A stretch of DNA of 64,000 nt from Hoeflea algicola (GTDB taxonomy: Bacteria; Pseudomonadota; Alphaproteobacteria; Rhizobiales; Rhizobiaceae). The translations under genes were made by a program, and so were the position numbers. Below the pieces are notes generated by a model. It saw nothing but the letters and a program-made list of their open reading frames with translations, ran no database searches and was not told the DNA's origin. Within the stretch, counting starts at the first letter, position 1, and each line of letters opens with the position of its first letter. The stretch lies in assembly GCF_026619415.1 (NCBI RefSeq), contig NZ_JAOVZR010000001.1, forward strand, positions 3,642,501 through 3,706,500, written 5' to 3'. Positions 17,554 through 26,571 of the stretch are shown here, one piece after another.

Positions 17554-17601
17554 GCCGCCTTATCTATCTCGATTGCAGCCCTTCTGTTTGAAATGCGTAC
17601 C

Positions 17602-17641
17602 CCCGGGCATCGTCCGCAATACGAAGGACGCCCGGGAGTTT
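17602..17641. terminator. Hairpin between convergent HD-GYP and nirK genes
   Basis: CCCGGGC and GCCCGGG arms extend through CGTCC/GGACG around a short bulge and loop, followed on the plus strand by TTTT. It lies between the stops of two convergent genes and could serve both. Confidence 0.65.
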
Positions 17642-17650
17642 TGATCATCG

Positions 17651-18796
17651 TTACATCATCGCGGCGGGTTTCCTGATCTGGGTCATCAGATCGTCGTTCC
17701 ACTCGCCTTCAACCTGGAAATGCGCCGCGGCCCCCTTCTGGAATGCCTCGATCAGGTTGTGATTGACGTAGGCGTAGAGCCCCGGCTGCCTGAACGTGTA
17801 GACAGCCGCCCCCGCAGAACCGCCGGCAATGAACCAGGTTTCAAGCCCGGATTGCGGCGCATCCGCGAACGATCCGGAGCCCCAGACATGGTCACCGTGA
17901 CCGCCGATCAGATGCGGACGGGTGTCGCGGTTGGCCTGGGCGTGAATGATCAGCACGGTTTCACCGACATTGGCTTTCATGGCCCTGTCGCCGGTCAGCG
18001 CCCCGACGGCGCCGTTGAACACGACGTGGCTGGGCGTCAGCGTTGCCGCGGCGGTGAGGAAATCGGCAAAATCCTCGCCAGGGGTCTCGTAGCTGAGATA
18101 TTCGCCGTCCTCGTTCTTGGAGATGTAATAGTCCTGCTCGCCGACATAATAGGCCCGGTCGTAGGTTATCGGCTTGCCATGCCCATCCTTCAGCCCGTCG
18201 CGCGGCAGCACCATGATGGCGCCGTTCATGCCGTGGGTGATGTGGTAGGGCACCATCATGCCGCCGGGTGCGCAATGGTAGACGAACACGCCGGGCTTGA
18301 TTGCCTTGAAGCGGAACGTGGCTTCCTCGCCGGGGGCCACCAGCGACAGATCGCCGCCGCCCATCGCGCCGGTTGCGGCGTGGAAGTCGATATTGTGCTC
18401 CATCGTGCTGGTGGCCGGGTTGGCCAGCGTCAGCTCGATGTAATCGCCTTCATGCACGACGATCATCGGGCCGGGCACCGAGCCGTTGAAAGTCAGCGCC
18501 CAGATCTCGGTGTCCTCGTCATCGATGATCATCTTCTTTTCTTCGATATCAAAGCGCACCACGACAACCTTGGCACCGCCGCTGGCAATCTGTTCGTGCT
18601 CGGGCAGGAAAGGCGGCTTGACCATTGCCTGCGTCACGCGCGGCAGGGTGTCGACGTCATCCTGGGTCATCGCCACGGCGCTGCTCACGCCACCTGTCAC
18701 GCCATCCGTCAATGCCAGACCCGCGCCAATCGCGGCAGTCCAGGAAAGCATTTCTCTGCGGGAAAGTCCGGAATGTTTGGTTTTGTTGTCAGTCAT
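17651..18796 (-). CDS. nirK: Copper-containing nitrite reductase
   Basis: Reduces nitrite to nitric oxide in the periplasm during denitrification. 381 residues, two cupredoxin domains. The Tat signal is [13 protein letters not shown] (12-24). Type-1 copper ligands are His134, Cys175, His185 and Met190 ([17 protein letters not shown]). Type-2 ligands are His139, His174 and His346 (VNHNLIEAF); the active-site acid/His region is [10 protein letters not shown]. The start at 18796 follows AGGAAAAAG and gives the family's usual length. The gene stands alone, divergent from a cytochrome b561 gene. An FNR/NnrR-like box in the shared upstream region suggests induction by low oxygen or nitric oxide. 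No nirV or nor gene is present in the window. Confidence 0.95.
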   Translation of the reverse strand: MTDNKTKHSGLSRREMLSWTAAIGAGLALTDGVTGGVSSAVAMTQDDVDTLPRVTQAMVKPPFLPEHEQIASGGAKVVVVRFDIEEKKMIIDDEDTEIWALTFNGSVPGPMIVVHEGDYIELTLANPATSTMEHNIDFHAATGAMGGGDLSLVAPGEEATFRFKAIKPGVFVYHCAPGGMMVPYHITHGMNGAIMVLPRDGLKDGHGKPITYDRAYYVGEQDYYISKNEDGEYLSYETPGEDFADFLTAAATLTPSHVVFNGAVGALTGDRAMKANVGETVLIIHAQANRDTRPHLIGGHGDHVWGSGSFADAPQSGLETWFIAGGSAGAAVYTFRQPGLYAYVNHNLIEAFQKGAAAHFQVEGEWNDDLMTQIRKPAAMM

Positions 18797-18959
18797 CGTC
18801 TTTTTCCTGTGTGACACCATGCCCTCGCGGAATTGCTCGATCACGGTGAATTCAGAAAGTCCGGAAGGTTGCGCTGCCACCGGTTCGGCGGACGGCGCCA
18901 GCCTTGGCCACCGCGCGATCCGATCTTTAGGACCGATGCTGCGGCAGCTGGGCTTGCTG

Positions 18960-18992
18960 AGCCAAACCAGCCCCAAGGGGTGTTGTTTGGCT
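18960..18992. repeat. Nested hairpin in the nirK-cytochrome b561 intergenic region
   Basis: AGCCAAAC (18960-18967) and GTTTGGCT (18985-18992) pair perfectly, enclosing CCCC-AA-GGGG. It could be a leader hairpin in the nirK transcript or a protein-binding site. No T tract follows on either strand. Confidence 0.5.
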
Positions 18993-19025
18993 GCCCGGAG
19001 CCTAGGCCGACCGGCGGCCCGCTCT

Positions 19026-19039
19026 TTGCGTTAGATCAA
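19026..19039. promoter_or_regulatory. Candidate FNR/NnrR-type box
   Basis: TTGCGTTAGATCAA matches the TTG-N8-CAA spacing of CRP/FNR-family sites; the right half ATCAA is the FNR half-site. It lies 230 bases before nirK and 117 before cytochrome b561. NnrR/FNR control of nirK is established in rhizobia; its use here is inferred. Confidence 0.5.
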
Positions 19040-19155
19040 GGTAAATCGAGGTTTCCGGCCCTATCGGTAAAGTGTCTGCCAGGCGGCAAATGCACAGGTC
19101 CAATACGGCCTGCCTGCCGGGGCAGGGGGGCATCCAGCAACAAGGAACCTTGAAA

Positions 19156-19641
19156 ATGAAACCCGCAGGATATTCACTGAGCCAGATCTGGCTGCACTGG
19201 GTCATCGCCGCGCTGGTCGTAGCCCAATTCGTGTTCCATGAACAAATCGTCGCCGCCTGGGAGGCACTCGAAAAGGGCCAGCCCGCCGACATCAACCTGC
19301 TCGTCAGGTCCCACGTGATCGGCGGCAGTGTGATCTTGGCACTCACAATCTGGCGGCTGCTGCTGCGGTATAAACGTGGCGCCCCGGCGCTGCCGGCGCG
19401 TGAGCACCCCGCGCTCAAGGGCATCGCCCATTTTACCCACTTCACCCTTTATGCGCTGATCCTGATCCTGCCGCTGACCGGGCTCGCGGCCTGGTTCGGC
19501 GGCGTTCAGATCGCCGATTTCATCCACACCACGCTGAAGCTGCCATTGCTCGTGCTGGTGGCGCTGCATGTCCTGGCCGCGCTCTACCAGCAATTCGTGC
19601 TGCGCACCGGCCTGATCACCCGCATGGTCCGCCCCGGCTGA
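19156..19641 (+). CDS. Cytochrome b561
   Basis: 161 residues and four membrane spans. Haem-ligating histidines fit the family pattern: LHWVIA in helix 1, RSHVIGG in helix 2, and the pair in HFTHFTLYALILILPLTG and LVALHVLAALYQQF. These proteins move electrons between quinone and periplasmic acceptors. AAGGAACC precedes ATG 19156. The divergent position beside nirK suggests it could feed electrons to periplasmic reductases, but this is inference. Confidence 0.9.
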   Translation: MKPAGYSLSQIWLHWVIAALVVAQFVFHEQIVAAWEALEKGQPADINLLVRSHVIGGSVILALTIWRLLLRYKRGAPALPAREHPALKGIAHFTHFTLYALILILPLTGLAAWFGGVQIADFIHTTLKLPLLVLVALHVLAALYQQFVLRTGLITRMVRPG

Positions 19642-19788
19642 AGCGGCCGCCTGAAACCCGATTAGCCCCCGGGCTCAATCCCGGCCAAAGCGCCAGCGGC
19701 AAGGTTAAGCCCCGCCCCCTGGTTGGGGAGCGGCAGCGATGTCACCCGCGCTCCGAACCCTCGTGTCCCAGCCGGCCCTTTTCGAGCC

Positions 19789-20829
19789 TCAAAACTCCGT
19801 CACCACCGTCACCCCGACGCCCTCGAACCGGTCCATCCCCATCAGCGCCGCAATCGAGTCCTCGAGCGAAATCGTCCGCCCCACCAATAATTCCGGCTTC
19901 AGCCGCCCCGCCTCGATCATCGCCAGCATCGCCCCGTAGCGGTGCGCCTGCATGCCGTGACTGCCCAGAATTTCCAGCTCGTGCGAAATCACCCGCCCCA
20001 TCGGCACCGGCGGAAAACTCTCCGTCCCCGCCATCAGCCCCACCTGGATGTGCCGCCCGCGCTTGCGCAAACAGTTGATCGAATTCACACACGTCGTCAC
20101 CGCCCCGAGCGCATCGAGCGACACATGTGCCCCGCCGCCGGTGATCTCGCGCACGGCCCCCGCCACATCCGCCACGTCGCGCGCGTTGATGGTGGCCACC
20201 GCGCCGAGCTCACGCGCCAGCTTCAGTTTGTCGTCGGCAATGTCCACCGCCACCACTTGCGCGCCGGCGGCCACCGCGATCATGATCGCCGACAGCCCGA
20301 CCCCGCCGCAGCCATGCACCGCTAACCATTGCCCGGCCGAAACACGGCCCTGGTCGATGACGGCGCGAAACGAGGTGACGAACCGGCACCCGAGGCTTGC
20401 CGCCGTGGCAAAATCGATTGTCTCGGGCAGAGACACGAGATTCAGATCAGCCCGGTGGATCGACACATATTCCGCAAACGATCCCCAATGCGTAAAGCCT
20501 GGCTGAAACTGGTTGTCGCACACCTGCTGATGCCCGGCATGGCACTCGGGGCAATGCCCGCAACCGCCGACAAACGGCACCGTCACACGCTCGCCCACCT
20601 TCCACCGCGTCACCTCGCGCCCCACCGCCGCAATCCTGCCCGCAAGCTCATGGCCGGGCACATGCGGTAGCACGATATCGGAATCATGCCCCACCCAGCC
20701 ATGCCAGTCCGACCTGCAAACCCCGGTCGCCATCACCTCGATCACCACCCCGTGCGGCTCCGGCGTGGGATCCGGCAAATTCACCAGCTTCGGCGGTGCG
20801 GAAAAGGCTTCGTAGAGAATGGCTTTCAT
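19789..20829 (-). CDS. Zinc-dependent alcohol dehydrogenase (MDR family)
   Basis: 346 residues. Catalytic-zinc motif [10 protein letters not shown] with [12 protein letters not shown]; structural-zinc cysteines in [17 protein letters not shown]; Rossmann motif [15 protein letters not shown] with an acidic residue after the second strand ([10 protein letters not shown]), which favours NAD(H). Substrate not assignable. It appears monocistronic. Confidence 0.92.
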   Translation of the reverse strand: MKAILYEAFSAPPKLVNLPDPTPEPHGVVIEVMATGVCRSDWHGWVGHDSDIVLPHVPGHELAGRIAAVGREVTRWKVGERVTVPFVGGCGHCPECHAGHQQVCDNQFQPGFTHWGSFAEYVSIHRADLNLVSLPETIDFATAASLGCRFVTSFRAVIDQGRVSAGQWLAVHGCGGVGLSAIMIAVAAGAQVVAVDIADDKLKLARELGAVATINARDVADVAGAVREITGGGAHVSLDALGAVTTCVNSINCLRKRGRHIQVGLMAGTESFPPVPMGRVISHELEILGSHGMQAHRYGAMLAMIEAGRLKPELLVGRTISLEDSIAALMGMDRFEGVGVTVVTEF

Positions 20830-21186
20830 GACGGAATCCCGGAAATGTGGAGGGAGGGCAGGGGGAGAGGTTTACACCGGGGAAAGGGGCTTGGGGAGAG
20901 GGGCGTCAGGTTTGAAATAGCGCAGGCCCGGTATTTTGATTGGCGTCATACGGACGGCGGCTTTCTGCCCAAGGTCGCCTTTGACCGCATCTTACCTTCG
21001 TCGCAGCGCCGCCCCTCAAATCGGATTATCCAGCACCATGCAGCATTTCTATGACCGACATGAGGTAGGTGTCCGCGTAGAGTGAAGCAGAAAGGCGCAA
21101 GAAACCAACATCCATCAGATTGATCAACGAGTGCATGTGCCCTATTTGTTCTCGCGCAATCCTCTGATTTGGGCTATAGGCACCAC
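20830..21186. other. 357-base intergenic region
   Basis: Starts with a purine-rich stretch upstream of the alcohol dehydrogenase and becomes A+T-richer toward the sce7726-like gene. No RNA gene or convincing coding frame was found. It probably contains the left edge of the accessory island. Confidence 0.4.
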
Positions 21187-21837
21187 ATGAAAGACCATCT
21201 CGATTTAGAAGAACGCCGTTACGCCACCGAGGTCGAAATCCGGACTGCGTTGGTGCACCACTTGGCGCGAGAAGCTAGATCAAAAAACTGTATCCTTGCG
21301 ACAGAAGCAGTATACGGCTTTGAAAACCGCAGAGCCGACGTGCTAGAGCTGGACGATCAAAGTCATGCGTTCGAGATTAAATCGGACTATGACAACACCT
21401 CAAGATTGCCGGGCCAACTTGCTGAATACCTAAAGACCTTCGACTTTGTAACCGTGGTCACAACACCAAAACATCTACCAAATGTTCGCGGAATAGCTCC
21501 GAAAAGGGTTGGTTTGGTGGTTTTCGATGGATATTTTGTCGAGCCGATACGCAAGCCTGTAATCAACAAACAGCTTTCGAAATTTCACTTGGCGAGCGGA
21601 ACAACCAAGTCACGCTTGCTTAAAGCATTACCAAGTTCTCTTAGAAGCAGAGGCGTCTATGAGGTGCGAGCAGCAGCGGTTAAATTGCTGACCACCAAGG
21701 TACTGAGAAGCTTGTTCCTTTCAGAGCTGGCAGAAAGGTTTTCGGAAAGCTCGGCGGCGTTTTTTTCAGAAACCGATGCCCAGATTGCAGCCGAAGACCT
21801 GCTACTGCTGCAACGCAGTTCCCGCTTGTTTGTCTAG
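21187..21837 (+). CDS. sce7726-family protein, PD-(D/E)xK nuclease-like
   Basis: 216 residues, soluble. The core resembles sce7726 proteins: a conserved acid (ATEAV, about 40), then ENRRADVLEL (Asp51), then AFEIKSDYDN (Glu63, Lys65), a D...ExK arrangement typical of restriction-like nucleases, followed by YLKTFDFVTVVTTPKHL. The second half (about 100-216) is helical with no known motif. ATG 21187 is preferred to a TTG six codons upstream. Base composition is lower in GC than the flanks. Its stop overlaps the convergent beta-family gene by a few bases. sce7726-type genes occur near phage-defence genes; DNA cleavage here is inferred from the motif. Confidence 0.75.
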   Translation: MKDHLDLEERRYATEVEIRTALVHHLAREARSKNCILATEAVYGFENRRADVLELDDQSHAFEIKSDYDNTSRLPGQLAEYLKTFDFVTVVTTPKHLPNVRGIAPKRVGLVVFDGYFVEPIRKPVINKQLSKFHLASGTTKSRLLKALPSSLRSRGVYEVRAAAVKLLTTKVLRSLFLSELAERFSESSAAFFSETDAQIAAEDLLLLQRSSRLFV

Positions 21838-22712
21838 ACGGGATCGCAACCGAAGTACTTCAGCACTTGCGAGATGTGAATTTCCATCCGAACCGAAATC
21901 CAATGTGATGGCGAATTGCTTCCTACTTTGCCTGCTGCCGCCGCAATAATCTCATCGCTGCCCCAGCTTGAGGACACTGACTGATAGTAAGGGGAAAACC
22001 CCATGACTTTATTGGCAACGGATTGATAGTGGATTGAGTACGGCGCCAAAATTTTCTCGGTTTTCTTCTCACCATTCATCTCAACTACTTTTGTCCCAAC
22101 AACTTTTCGCTTCTCACGAAAGTAGTAGGTATGCATCCCGTCATGCCGGGATACAAAATCGATCCTTGGACGCCAGCCTCGGGTGATGATGATCTCGTCA
22201 TTCCGAATTGGATTGATGGAGCCGTAATCCCCATACCTGATGTTTGTGTGGGTTTTCTTGATCTCCTCATAAACGAAAACCTCTTCAACACGGAAAATGT
22301 CATGCTCCTCATCTCCAACATCTGTCACCGATTTCGGGAAAGATGTTGCCAAGACTATTACCTCGACCTGCCCCAGTTCTGCGTAAATTGAGTTAATTAC
22401 CTGCGTCGAGCGCTTAGCGTGAACAAGACCGTTCCCTGGACGCACATATTCATGGTCGAGGACAACGAAGAACCGTCCCCCATTTTTCTGATAAGCATCA
22501 ATTTCAGACTTTAGAGAGACAAGATCGAACAGAAACTGGTCATCCTCGGTGACGGCAACACGATATGCGATCTCCTCGAAGGCTTTGGCGAAGGCGGTGA
22601 ACTGAGATTTCAAGTCAGATACGTAGGTCGCTTCGTCGTCATCTTCAGCAGGGTTCACAATGAGCGTTGGCCTTAACCGCAGCCCCTCTTGTTGACGCTC
22701 AAAGATAAAAGA
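21834..22712 (-). pseudogene. Beta-family protein gene, C-terminal part (split by IS66)
   Basis: The larger, 3' piece of a gene whose 5' piece lies at 26564-26920. It opens at the insertion site with SFIFERQQEG and runs through LRPTLIVNPAEDDDE, FFVVLDHEYVRPGNGLVHAK, EIIITRGWRPRIDFVSRHDG and PSHWISVRMEIHISQVLKYF. These blocks fit the 'beta family protein' group (related to sce7725 proteins), found with defence genes; biochemical function unknown. Removing both IS elements and one copy of each target duplication joins the pieces in frame (GYESW-TSFIFE). With one A restored in the 5' piece the whole is 411 codons exactly. A start within IS DNA could still express the C-terminal 290 residues. Confidence 0.8.
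22705..22712. repeat. Target-site duplication, left copy, first IS66
   Basis: ATAAAAGA, repeated exactly at 24088-24095 on the other side of the element; 8 bp is the IS66 standard. Confidence 0.95.
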
Positions 22713-24087
22713 GTAATTACCCACCCCCTTGCCATGCACCACAATGTCTGAATCCATGATGATATGGATCGGACTGATTTGCAGCAGCTGAGCAAGGACG
22801 AATTGATCGAGATGGTGCTTCGGCTCCAACGGCCTTCCAAGGATTCTCGGACGTCTTCCAAGCCGCCCTCGACGGACAAGAAAGAGAAACGCGTCAACTC
22901 ACGACCGGGTGGAGCCAAGCCCGGGCATGAACCCCACAATAGGGTGCTGGCGGATTTTGCCGACATGTTTCGCGATCATGAACCGACCGCCTGCAAGAGA
23001 TGCGGCCATGCGTTTTCCGGTGATGATACGATGGTGCTGGCCGGGGCCTATGACGAGATCGATATTCCTGCGATCCGTCCTCATGTCACCCGGCATCGGC
23101 GTTTTTCCTGTCATTGCCCGCAATGCGGCACGACAACAAAAGCCACCGCACCTGCCGTGGCAACCGCAACGCCGTTCGGGCCAGGCATTCACGCGCTGGC
23201 GATCTACCTCAAGAGTTTCCATGCATTGTCTTACGAACGCCTGAGCGGTGTGTTCATGGATATCTTCGGCCTTAATGTGAGCGAGGGCGCGATCATGAAC
23301 ATGTTTTCCCGCTCCCGTCCGAGCTTCCAGGCCACAGCACAGGCCGCCAAGGCCAGCCTTCGAGCCGCCCGCGTTGTCGCCAGCGACGAAACCGGTGTGC
23401 GTATCGAGGGCACAAATGCCCAACACTGGGTTTTTCATTGCAAGGATGCTGTTGTCCACCAGCCCGATTACTCCCGTGCAGCACGGGTCGTTCACGAGAC
23501 CATGGGCGGCCATGTCCCCGAGGTATGGATATCTGATCGGTATTCAGCCCAGCAATCTCACGGCCATCGACATCAAACCTGCCTTGCACATTTGGCGCGT
23601 GATACAGCCTTTGCGCTGGAACATGGCGAGGATGATCTCCCTCTTCGCTTCCAGCTTTGGTTTGGCCGTGTGTTTGATTTCGCCAGAGCCATAAGCACAT
23701 TCGCTGCGTCTACCGTCGCAAGCAAGAAGCGCAAATTCGATAAACAGCTTGCCGGGCTTCTATGCGCCCCGACTTCGTGCGACCTGGCCCAAAAGCTCCA
23801 GGCCAAGATCGGGCGGGCCCGCGATCAGCTGCTGACGTTTTGCGACTATCCCGGAGAAGTCGATGTCACCAACAACACATCTGAGCGAAAGCTCCGTCCA
23901 TGGGTCATTCAGCGAAAGGTGACAAACGGATATCGCGCCATGTGGGCCGCCCAAGCCGAGGCGGATGTACGCACGACCATCGACACCGCCCGCCTCAAAG
24001 GCGCAAACCCCTTCCAGGTCATCGCATCCGTCCTGGCATAGGCCGGTAGAAGAACCGGAAATCACGAATTCGGGGGTGGGTAATTAC
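22713..24087 (+). mobile_element. IS66-family element, single-ORF (ISBst12-like) type
   Basis: 1375 bp bounded by perfect 16-bp inverted repeats, GTAATTACCCACCCCC (22713-22728) and its complement (24072-24087), and by the duplication ATAAAAGA. It carries one transposase gene and no tnpA/tnpB, as in the ISBst12 subgroup. The ends, duplication and reading frame are intact, so it is probably recent and may be active. Confidence 0.95.
22764..24041 (+). CDS. IS66-family transposase (single-ORF type)
   Basis: 425 residues, intact. The N-terminal leucine-rich helix is DLQQLSKDELIEMVLRLQ, followed by a basic linker (SKDSRTSSKPPSTDKKEK). The zinc-finger-like region is CKRCGHAF ... CHCPQCGTTTK, and the DDE core includes VVASDETGVRIEG, VWISDRYSAQ and NNTSERKLRPWVIQRKV. 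It starts 51 bases inside the left inverted repeat and ends 46 bases before the right end, so it spans almost the whole element. Confidence 0.95.
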   Translation: MDRTDLQQLSKDELIEMVLRLQRPSKDSRTSSKPPSTDKKEKRVNSRPGGAKPGHEPHNRVLADFADMFRDHEPTACKRCGHAFSGDDTMVLAGAYDEIDIPAIRPHVTRHRRFSCHCPQCGTTTKATAPAVATATPFGPGIHALAIYLKSFHALSYERLSGVFMDIFGLNVSEGAIMNMFSRSRPSFQATAQAAKASLRAARVVASDETGVRIEGTNAQHWVFHCKDAVVHQPDYSRAARVVHETMGGHVPEVWISDRYSAQQSHGHRHQTCLAHLARDTAFALEHGEDDLPLRFQLWFGRVFDFARAISTFAASTVASKKRKFDKQLAGLLCAPTSCDLAQKLQAKIGRARDQLLTFCDYPGEVDVTNNTSERKLRPWVIQRKVTNGYRAMWAAQAEADVRTTIDTARLKGANPFQVIASVLA

Positions 24088-24099
24088 ATAAAAGACGTC
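24088..24099. repeat. Overlapping target-site duplications of the two IS66 elements
   Basis: ATAAAAGA (24088-24095, right copy of the first element) and AAGACGTC (24092-24099, left copy of the second) share AAGA. The elements therefore inserted 4 bp apart. The order cannot be told, since either gives the same final sequence. Confidence 0.95.
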
Positions 24100-24182
24100 G
24101 TAAGCGGTGTTCTGTCCCCACATTGCCCTGTCATCGCTGATCTGTGATCGGCTTTCCATGGATGAGCGAAGGGAGTTTCTCC

Positions 24183-24569
24183 ATGGACACTACACTGGAG
24201 ATACTCACGACTGGGAAGACCGGTCGTGAGCGACATCGCCGTTGGCCTGATGCGGTCAAGGCCAAGATCGTTTCGGAAAGTCTGCGCCCGGACGTGACGG
24301 TGAATCAGGTGGCAGAGCGCTACGGGTTGAAGCCCAACCATTTGTCTGCTTGGCGCGCGATGGCACGGCAGGGCAAATTGGTTTTGCCTGCGCCCGAAGA
24401 TGCGATGGAATTCGCAGCGATGGTCGTCGAGACGCCATCTGCCGAACCGCCGGCCAAAGAAGTCAGCCGTCCCGAGATCATTGTCGGCCCTGTCACGATC
24501 CGCCTGGAGGAAGGTGCATCGACCGCTCGGGTCGTGGCTGTTGCACGTGCGCTTGCGACCTCGGCATGA
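24183..24569 (+). CDS. tnpA: IS66 TnpA accessory protein
   Basis: 128 residues with a helix-turn-helix (WPDAVKAKIVSESLRPDVTV, ERYGLKPNHLSAWRAMARQ) of the transposase-8/IS66 orf1 kind. It probably binds the element ends or regulates transposition. The start at 24183 follows AGGGAG. Its TGA overlaps the tnpB ATG. Confidence 0.9.
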   Translation: MDTTLEILTTGKTGRERHRRWPDAVKAKIVSESLRPDVTVNQVAERYGLKPNHLSAWRAMARQGKLVLPAPEDAMEFAAMVVETPSAEPPAKEVSRPEIIVGPVTIRLEEGASTARVVAVARALATSA

Positions 24570-24919
24570 TCTTTCCATCAAACCGCGTGCGGATCATGGT
24601 GGCGACGAAGCCTGTGGACTTCCGCAAGGGCCATGACGGCTTGGCTGCGCTGGTGAAGAACGAGTTGCGCAAAGACCCGTTCACTGGAACGGTGTTCGTG
24701 TTCCGGTCACGCAAGGCGGATCGGTTGAAGCTGATCTACTGGGATGGCAGCGGTCTTGTGATGGCCTACAAGCGACTGGAAGATCACACCTTCACTTGGC
24801 CGGGTATCAGAGATGGCCTAATGACATTGGGCCATGCTCAGTTCGAAGCGCTGTTTGCGGGCCTCGACTGGCGACGCGTTCGTTCCGTGGAAACGAGAGC
24901 ACCGGAGGCCATCGAATAG
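24566..24919 (+). CDS. tnpB: IS66 TnpB accessory protein
   Basis: 117 residues with the family signature VDFRKGHDGLAALV, then GTVFVFRSRKADRLKLIYWD and RLEDHTFTWP. It is needed for IS66 transposition in known members, but its biochemical role is unresolved. It starts in an ATGA overlap with tnpA. Confidence 0.93.
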   Translation: MIFPSNRVRIMVATKPVDFRKGHDGLAALVKNELRKDPFTGTVFVFRSRKADRLKLIYWDGSGLVMAYKRLEDHTFTWPGIRDGLMTLGHAQFEALFAGLDWRRVRSVETRAPEAIE

Positions 24920-24987
24920 CTGCGGCACGATGACTCGGGTGGCAAATACCAAAGGCAATTCGAAGCGGGATTTAGTAGATTCCGGCC

Positions 24988-26547
24988 ATGCTGAACGCCG
25001 CCGATCTTCCCGATGATGTTGCCGCCCTGAAGGCGATGCTGATTGCGGCGCAGGCACGCGAGGCAGGCAAGGACGCCCAGATTGTCCGCAAAGATGAGCG
25101 GATCGAACGGCTGGAGAAACTGGTTGCCGCCTTCAAGCAAGCGGCCTTCGGGCGCAAGTCCGAGAAGACCGATCCCGACCAATTCGATCTGGCACTTGAA
25201 GACCTGGAAACGGCAATGGCCGCGATCCATGCCGAGGATGAGGCGGACGCCCCCTTGGGCAAGCGGTTCATCAAGCCACGAGCGACCAATCGCGGCTCTC
25301 TTCCAAAGCATCTTCCTCGTGTCGAAGAGGTGATCGAGCCGGAAAGCCTGATCTGCGCCTGCGGCGGATGCCTGCATTGCATCGGCGACGATGTGTCCGA
25401 GAGGCTGGACGTGATCCCGGCCCAGTTCCGCGTCATCGTCACACGCCGCCCCAAATATGCCTGCCGCGCCTGCACCGACGGCGTCGTTCAGGCCCCAGCT
25501 CCTGCACGTCTGATCCAGGCTGGGTTGCCGACGGAAGCGACGGTCGCCCATGTGCTGGTCTCCAAATATGCCGATCACCTTCCTTTGTATCGGCAGGCTC
25601 AGATCATGAGCCGCCAAGATATTGATCTCGACAGGTCCACACTTGCCGATTGGGTCGGTCGCGCAGCCTTCGAATTGTGTCCCGTCTTTGATGCGCTGAT
25701 CTCCGACCTGAAGCGTTCGAGCAAGCTCTTCATGGACGAGACCCGTGCCCCCGTGCTTGATCCCGGCTCCCGTAAAACCAAGACAGGATACTTCTGGGCC
25801 TTGGCTCGTGATGATCGTCCATGGGGCGGTGGTGCGCCACCAGGCGTCGCCTTCACCTACACTCCCGGTCGCGGGGGCATTCATGCCGAACGGATATTGC
25901 AGGGCTTCTCGGGCATTCTGCAGGTCGATGGCTATGCCGGATACAACAGGCTGATCGCGCCAGACCGGATTGGCCCGGACATTCGGCTTGCCTATTGTTG
26001 GGCCCACGCTCGTCGCAAGCTGGTGGAGATCACCCGCAACGGAGCAGCACCGATTGCCGAGGACGGCGTCAAACGGATCGGCGAACTCTACCGGATCGAA
26101 GCCGAATTGCGCGGCCTTCATCCGCAGGCTCGCCTCGCCGGGCGACAGGAACGATCAGCCTCGCTGGTAACCGAATTGGAAACATGGCTCGTTCATCACC
26201 GTGCCCGTGTTGCGGCCAAATCGCCGCTTGGCGAAGCCTTGAAATACATCGCCAAATACTGGGAGGGTCTGCTTCTCTTCCTCGCCGACGGCCGCATCGA
26301 AATCGACAACAACAGCGTGGAGCGAACCATCCGGCCGATAGCCCTCAATCGGAAGAACGCACTCTTCGCCGGCCATGACGCTGGAGCCGAAAACTGGGCC
26401 ATCATCGCCTCGCTCGTTGAGACCTGCAAACTCAACGCCGTTGATCCGCAGGCCTATCTGACCAGGACACTTACCGCCATCGTCAACGGTCATAAACAGA
26501 GCCGGATCGATGAGCTGCTTCCTTGGAATTATCCTGCCAAGGTGTGA
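24988..26547 (+). CDS. tnpC: IS66 TnpC transposase
   Basis: 519 residues, full length. N-terminal coiled-coil leader (VRKDERIERLEKLVAAFKQA), zinc-binding region (CACGGCLHC, YACRACTDG), DDE domain (LFMDETRAPVLDPG, LQVDGYAGYNRL, IEIDNNSVERTIRPIAL) and the typical C-terminal IS66 tail (AYLTRTLTAIVNGH). It ends 16 bases before the right end of the element. Confidence 0.95.
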   Translation: MLNAADLPDDVAALKAMLIAAQAREAGKDAQIVRKDERIERLEKLVAAFKQAAFGRKSEKTDPDQFDLALEDLETAMAAIHAEDEADAPLGKRFIKPRATNRGSLPKHLPRVEEVIEPESLICACGGCLHCIGDDVSERLDVIPAQFRVIVTRRPKYACRACTDGVVQAPAPARLIQAGLPTEATVAHVLVSKYADHLPLYRQAQIMSRQDIDLDRSTLADWVGRAAFELCPVFDALISDLKRSSKLFMDETRAPVLDPGSRKTKTGYFWALARDDRPWGGGAPPGVAFTYTPGRGGIHAERILQGFSGILQVDGYAGYNRLIAPDRIGPDIRLAYCWAHARRKLVEITRNGAAPIAEDGVKRIGELYRIEAELRGLHPQARLAGRQERSASLVTELETWLVHHRARVAAKSPLGEALKYIAKYWEGLLLFLADGRIEIDNNSVERTIRPIALNRKNALFAGHDAGAENWAIIASLVETCKLNAVDPQAYLTRTLTAIVNGHKQSRIDELLPWNYPAKV

Positions 26548-26563
26548 GCGGAACACCGCTTAC

Positions 26564-26571
26564 AAGACGTC
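26564..26571. repeat. Target-site duplication, right copy, second IS66
   Basis: AAGACGTC, identical to 24092-24099. Confidence 0.95.

Larger units (their letters stand above)
18797..19155. other. 359-base divergent promoter region
   Basis: Shared upstream region of nirK (minus) and the cytochrome b561 gene (plus). It contains the nested hairpin at 18960-18992 and the FNR/NnrR-like box at 19026-19039. No gene was seen; longer frames through it lack family resemblance and a good start. Confidence 0.6.
24100..26563 (+). mobile_element. IS66-family element, tnpA-tnpB-tnpC type
   Basis: 2464 bp. Inverted ends GTAAGCGGTGTTC (24100-24112) and GAACACCGCTTAC (26551-26563) are perfect, and the 8-bp duplication AAGACGTC flanks it (24092-24099, 26564-26571). 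Three intact genes in canonical order, the first two overlapping by ATGA. It appears complete and recent. Confidence 0.95.

Noticed and set aside
18797..18976. 60-residue N-terminal extension of nirK
   Set aside because: The Tat signal and ribosome site place the start at 18796.
22705..26571. The two IS66 elements as one composite transposon
   Set aside because: They have different ends, different subgroups and separate 8-bp duplications, and no cargo lies between them.
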